Source of the DNA: Chrysaora quinquecirrha
Lineage: Eukaryota > Cnidaria > Scyphozoa > Semaeostomeae > Pelagiidae
Direction: 5' to 3'
DNA: 64,000 nt
NCBI GenBank assembly: GCA_014526335.1
Contig: JACTAT010000133.1
Location: forward strand, 62,001 to 126,000
In this document: positions 60,776 to 64,000 of the stretch, in pieces
Numbering within the stretch: the stretch's first letter is position 1
Layout of the letters: each line of letters opens with the position of its first letter
Notes under the pieces: model-generated
Told to the model about the DNA's origin: nothing
What the model saw: the letters and a program-made list of their open reading frames with translations, nothing else
Database searches by the model: none
Made by a program: the position numbers and the translations under genes

Positions 60776-62636
60776 TCAGCATTCGAGAAGACGGTCGAGA
60801 AGAACTGGTGCTTGTTCCAGCAAAGCTTTCAGCATAGGGTACCAGGTTTGTGTTGGCCAATCTGGTACTACTACTATTCCCGAGCTTGGTCTTGGATTAT
60901 TTTCAAGTACTTTTAGTATGCAGCTGAATGGAGGAAAACAATAGAAGTTTATGTCATTCCATGGTATTGTAAATGCATCAATATGCATTGCAAAAGGATC
61001 TTGTCTATATGACACATAATCTGGAAATTGCTTATTTAGTCGAGAGGCAAAAGATCAATTGTAGGAAAAACGAAAATTCAGACAAAGCATCGGAAAGGTA
61101 GACTGGATTCAGCATCCACTCAGTATCAATATTTTTGCATCTAGATTCAAAATCTGCAGTAATGTTAAGATGGCCCGAATATGTGCAGCAGTTAACCACA
61201 CATTATTTTTCTCACAAAAGCCCAGATTTTACAAGCAATACTATTACATGGATCACTGTGACATGTACCCATGTTATTTATGACACCAACTGCTGTTGTG
61301 TTATCTATAAGAATTTTGACATGTTGATTGGCAATTGATTTTGAGAAACATTTTAATGCAAAATATGCAGCAAGAAGCTCCAAATAATTTATGTGAAAAC
61401 AAGCTTCATTGGGGTCCATTGGCCACCTGTTGAGGAGCCCCTTTCACAGCCCCCCAACCAGAAAGGGATGCATCAGAGTTAATGACAACATTGACAGGTG
61501 GTATCTCAATATCATTAAACGAAATGGGTAAATTATGAAGCCACCAATAGAGTTGATCTTTAGCTTCATCAGATAGGGTCATTTTTGCATCAAAATTTCC
61601 TTTTGCACATTTCAAGGATACAATTTTGTCATTTTCAATAGCTCTATAATGGCTTTTGCCATATTTCACAGCAGGGAAGCTCGAGACTAAACAACCAATT
61701 ATTTGTGCAACCTGACGAATAGAAGGCCTAATAGAAGGCCTACGCATGCCAAGTATATTGTTAATGCAATTAATAATTTTGTGATCTTGTCAGCCTTAAG
61801 TGTTATTTTTAAAGTCTCAGAATTCAGGTTGAATCCAAGAAAACTGTTGTTTTCTGTGGGATAAAAGCAGATTTATCAGGATGGACAACAAATCCAAGCT
61901 GGTCAAAAATTTTGATTGTTTCCATAACATTCATACAACACTCTGTGTAGGATGTGGATATCAGTAGGAGATCATCTAAATATGCACATATTGTGTAGCC
62001 TCTTTTCCTCAAATAACATAAAATTGGTTTCAATAATTTTGTAAATTTTCTGGGACAAGAAGATAATCCGTTAGGATATGCTCTATATTTGTACAGTTTG
62101 TTATTGTACTGAAATTTGAGATATTTCTGGGAAGTTTCATCGATCTTAACAGTGTAATAGGCATCCTTGAGATCAATAGATGCCATCCAACAACCTTTTG
62201 TTACCAAACTCATAGCAGTGTCTATGGAGTCCATTTTAAAATGGGTATATGTAACATATTCATTCAATAATTTCAAATTCAATATTAGACGAACTTGACC
62301 ATCCTTTTTTGGTACTGAAAAAATTGGAGATAAAAATTCCCCAGATTCATGGCTAGTTTCAATGATAACTTTCCTGCTCACAAGGCTTGCAATTTCTTGG
62401 CATATCTGGGTATGATTGTCTGGTGGAACATAATTTTTAGGGTGCAGAAAACTTTTAGGAGGTGAGCAAATAAATTCTATTTGATCACCTTCAACCGCCT
62501 GCAAAATATTTTGATCTGAAGTTAATGTCTTCCACTGCTGTAGAAAATTACATAACTGGCCACCAGTAAAAACTGAGACTTTGTATGCTAAGTAAGGCTT
62601 CAGAGAGTAGTTTACAAAATCAATAAAGTGGCTCAC
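60776..62636 (-). pseudogene. DIRS reverse transcriptase-RNase H (frameshifted)
   Basis: The RT block has SPIFSVPKKDGQVRLILNL, CWMASIDLKDAYYTV and the catalytic box AYLDDLLL. RNase H follows with NSDASLSGWGAVK, NYLELLAAYFALK and LIDNTTAVGVINNMG, which supply the acidic residues D-E-D. The C-terminal extension contains DYVSYRQDPFAMHIDAF and PDWPTQTWYPML, typical for DIRS and Ngaro proteins. Frames break near 61,825, 61,780, 61,440, 61,408 and 61,050. Confidence 0.85.
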
Positions 62637-62639
62637 CTG

Positions 62640-63785
62640 TGTATCTATTGTTGTCCAGGTTTTGAAAAGCGTTTGACATTGTGCTGTCTGGAGGGACGAT
62701 TGTGTTGATAATACCTGGCTGGGTATCTGTTTTGGGGAGGCAGACCCCTCCCCCGATTGGATAAAAAAGGCTTCTTGTTCTGATATTGAGGATATGGAGA
62801 AAACCGTGTTGATGTGTTGGTTTGCTCATGGGCCATAATCTTGCCCTCTAATTTAGAATTGGAGAGAGTTTTTGACAAGTCATTGCCAAATAAATACTTT
62901 TCTGGTTTGTTTGTGCGCAGACAAAAATTCTTTAAGTCATTGCTCAAAAGAGGTCTCAAGGAATCTCGTCGTTTATAAGAGAGCTCAAGGTTTACATGAC
63001 CTAACAAAGCTATTGAATCAAACAACCTTTGTGGCTATAGCTTTGCAGTCAGGGGTGGTCTTGTTTGTCCTTGCGTTTAAAAGGTCTTCGATTGTAAGTG
63101 TCAATGCACTAGAAACTTTAACAGTTGCATCCTGCAAAATGGAGAGCCTTATGTCTCTCTGTTTGTGAAAACTTTTAATTTTCCCCCAGATTTGTTCATT
63201 AATCTTTGGGACAAAGAGATTAGCACAATTTTCAGGGGTTGGGTATTTTTCTAGAATCTCTTTTCGCTTCTTGACACCCAAATCAGTTGTAAACTTTTCA
63301 TTCACAATTTTGGCTACTTTGTCAGAGACAGGTGGCCCGGTGATATCTGACGAACGAAAGGACAAGTCAACAGCTTCTAAAAAGCTGGCATTATCCTCAT
63401 CCATATCAACGTCAGATGTATCAGCGTAATCATCCCCACCAAAAACACTTATAGCATCATCTTCACTGGATTTAGGGTGTCCTGCTAGTATTACACTATC
63501 CTCATTAGATTGACTGGTGGCTTCATCTGAGGCCAGAGCAGTAGCTTCCTCTGAAGCTGGGTGTTGTGCTTCCTCTGAAGCTGGCGTATATGCTTCTTGT
63601 GAAGCGTGGTGTGGTTGTTCTAACAACCTTGTGGCATGTATAGCATGGACATTTTTGTCTTTCTTTATTTCGGTCAGTAACTGATTGGTTTCGGCCATGC
63701 TTTTCTGCATGGCCGAAAGTATGTGAAGCATGGACAAATCTTCATCAGGCCTATCGCCAGAGGCAATCGGTTCATCCGCTTCCAT
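62640..63785 (-). pseudogene. DIRS gag-like ORF (frameshifted)
   Basis: Begins MEADEPIASGDRPDEDLSML with a predicted helical segment, then tandem ASEEA-type repeats (PASEEAQHPASEEATALASD), an acidic stretch and a conserved block [19 protein letters not shown]. The C-terminus is Arg/Asn/Gln-rich ([18 protein letters not shown]) and probably binds RNA. The frame breaks once near 63,020. Position 5' of RT matches DIRS gag. Confidence 0.75.
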
Positions 63786-64000
63786 TTCGAATGAAATATC
63801 CCCGAAAAAGAAAAAATTTGGTGTATACTTATCTTATTCAGAAATTATCGTCAATGATGAGATGAAACAGCGACGTGATTCGAACGGATTTCTTCACCAT
63901 GGAGCAAAAATAATTTAGCGTTGCAAGGAAAAACGTGTGCCAGATTGCAGCCATGTGCAACACAACTGGATTGCGCCTGCGCGGTACAGTCTCTCGTACT

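Larger units (their letters stand above)
59267..64000 (-). mobile_element. DIRS-type tyrosine-recombinase retrotransposon, incomplete at window end
   Basis: In minus-strand order: gag-like ORF, reverse transcriptase, RNase H, RNase H C-terminal extension, tyrosine recombinase. This is the DIRS1-like order. The sequence at 63,967-64,000 is the inverted complement of 59,346-59,381 (AGTACGAGAGACTGTACCGC...), so both terminal repeats are seen, the outer one cut by the window edge. About ten frame breaks across the ORFs make this copy inactive as assembled, most at homopolymers. Confidence 0.9.

Noticed and set aside
1..64000. CRISPR arrays, bacterial operons, ribosome binding sites, rRNA
   Set aside because: Genes are spliced and surrounded by metazoan transposons; no spacer-repeat structure or rRNA sequence seen.

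Overview
The window is eukaryotic nuclear DNA. Genes are split by introns with GT/GC...AG borders, and much of the rest is non-LTR, DIRS-type, foldback and MITE repeats, minisatellites and AT-rich spacer. The mix of DIRS elements, CR1/L2- and Jockey-like LINE tails, tandem C2H2 zinc-finger genes of PRDM9 type and an arminin-like cationic peptide gene suggests an invertebrate metazoan, most likely a cnidarian such as a coral or anemone. That taxonomic call is inference.

Layout. 0.2-5.7 kb (+): a seven-exon gene for a roughly 1,216-residue RNase-H-fold, transposase-like protein with a CCHC zinc motif and a PCNA-binding (PIP) box. 6-14.6 kb: a repeat graveyard of LINE fragments, a 970-bp palindrome, foldback elements and minisatellites. 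15.2-18.5 kb (+): an F-box-like gene whose long exon is split by a 1.5-kb repeat element. 18.5-21.3 kb: a TA-flanked MITE, a 5'-truncated LINE and a 147-bp tandem repeat. 21.8-23.4 kb (+): a three-exon gene for a secreted precursor with an acidic propiece and an Arg/Trp-rich (RRRWA)n tail, a likely antimicrobial peptide. 24.6-25.6 kb: a 1,063-bp element with 9-bp target duplications. 27-57.5 kb (-): a tandem cluster of three paralogous zinc-finger genes (A, B, C). 57.6-58.9 kb: nested palindromic MITEs. 59.3-64 kb (-): a DIRS-type tyrosine-recombinase retrotransposon that runs off the window edge.

The zinc-finger cluster is the most striking region. Exon order, phases and motifs match the N-terminal half of PRDM9: a KRAB-like half-domain exon, a Gly-x-x-x-Lys-Pro linker exon, and a pre-SET zinc knuckle C-x2-C-x7-C-x2-H preceded by a D-x-x-D-[FY]-L-[YF] motif. 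The knuckle exon splices in phase directly to the finger exon, and I see no PR/SET exon between them. Copy C is a mosaic of A-like 5' and B-like 3' sequence. Copy A carries a homogenised two-finger repeat in which every second finger has lost a zinc-binding cysteine. Copy B carries a tandem duplication of the knuckle exon.

Almost every coding region is broken by single-base indels, nearly all in homopolymers, while splice sites and phases stay intact. This points to residual assembly error as much as to gene decay, so intact or pseudogene status should be read with caution.
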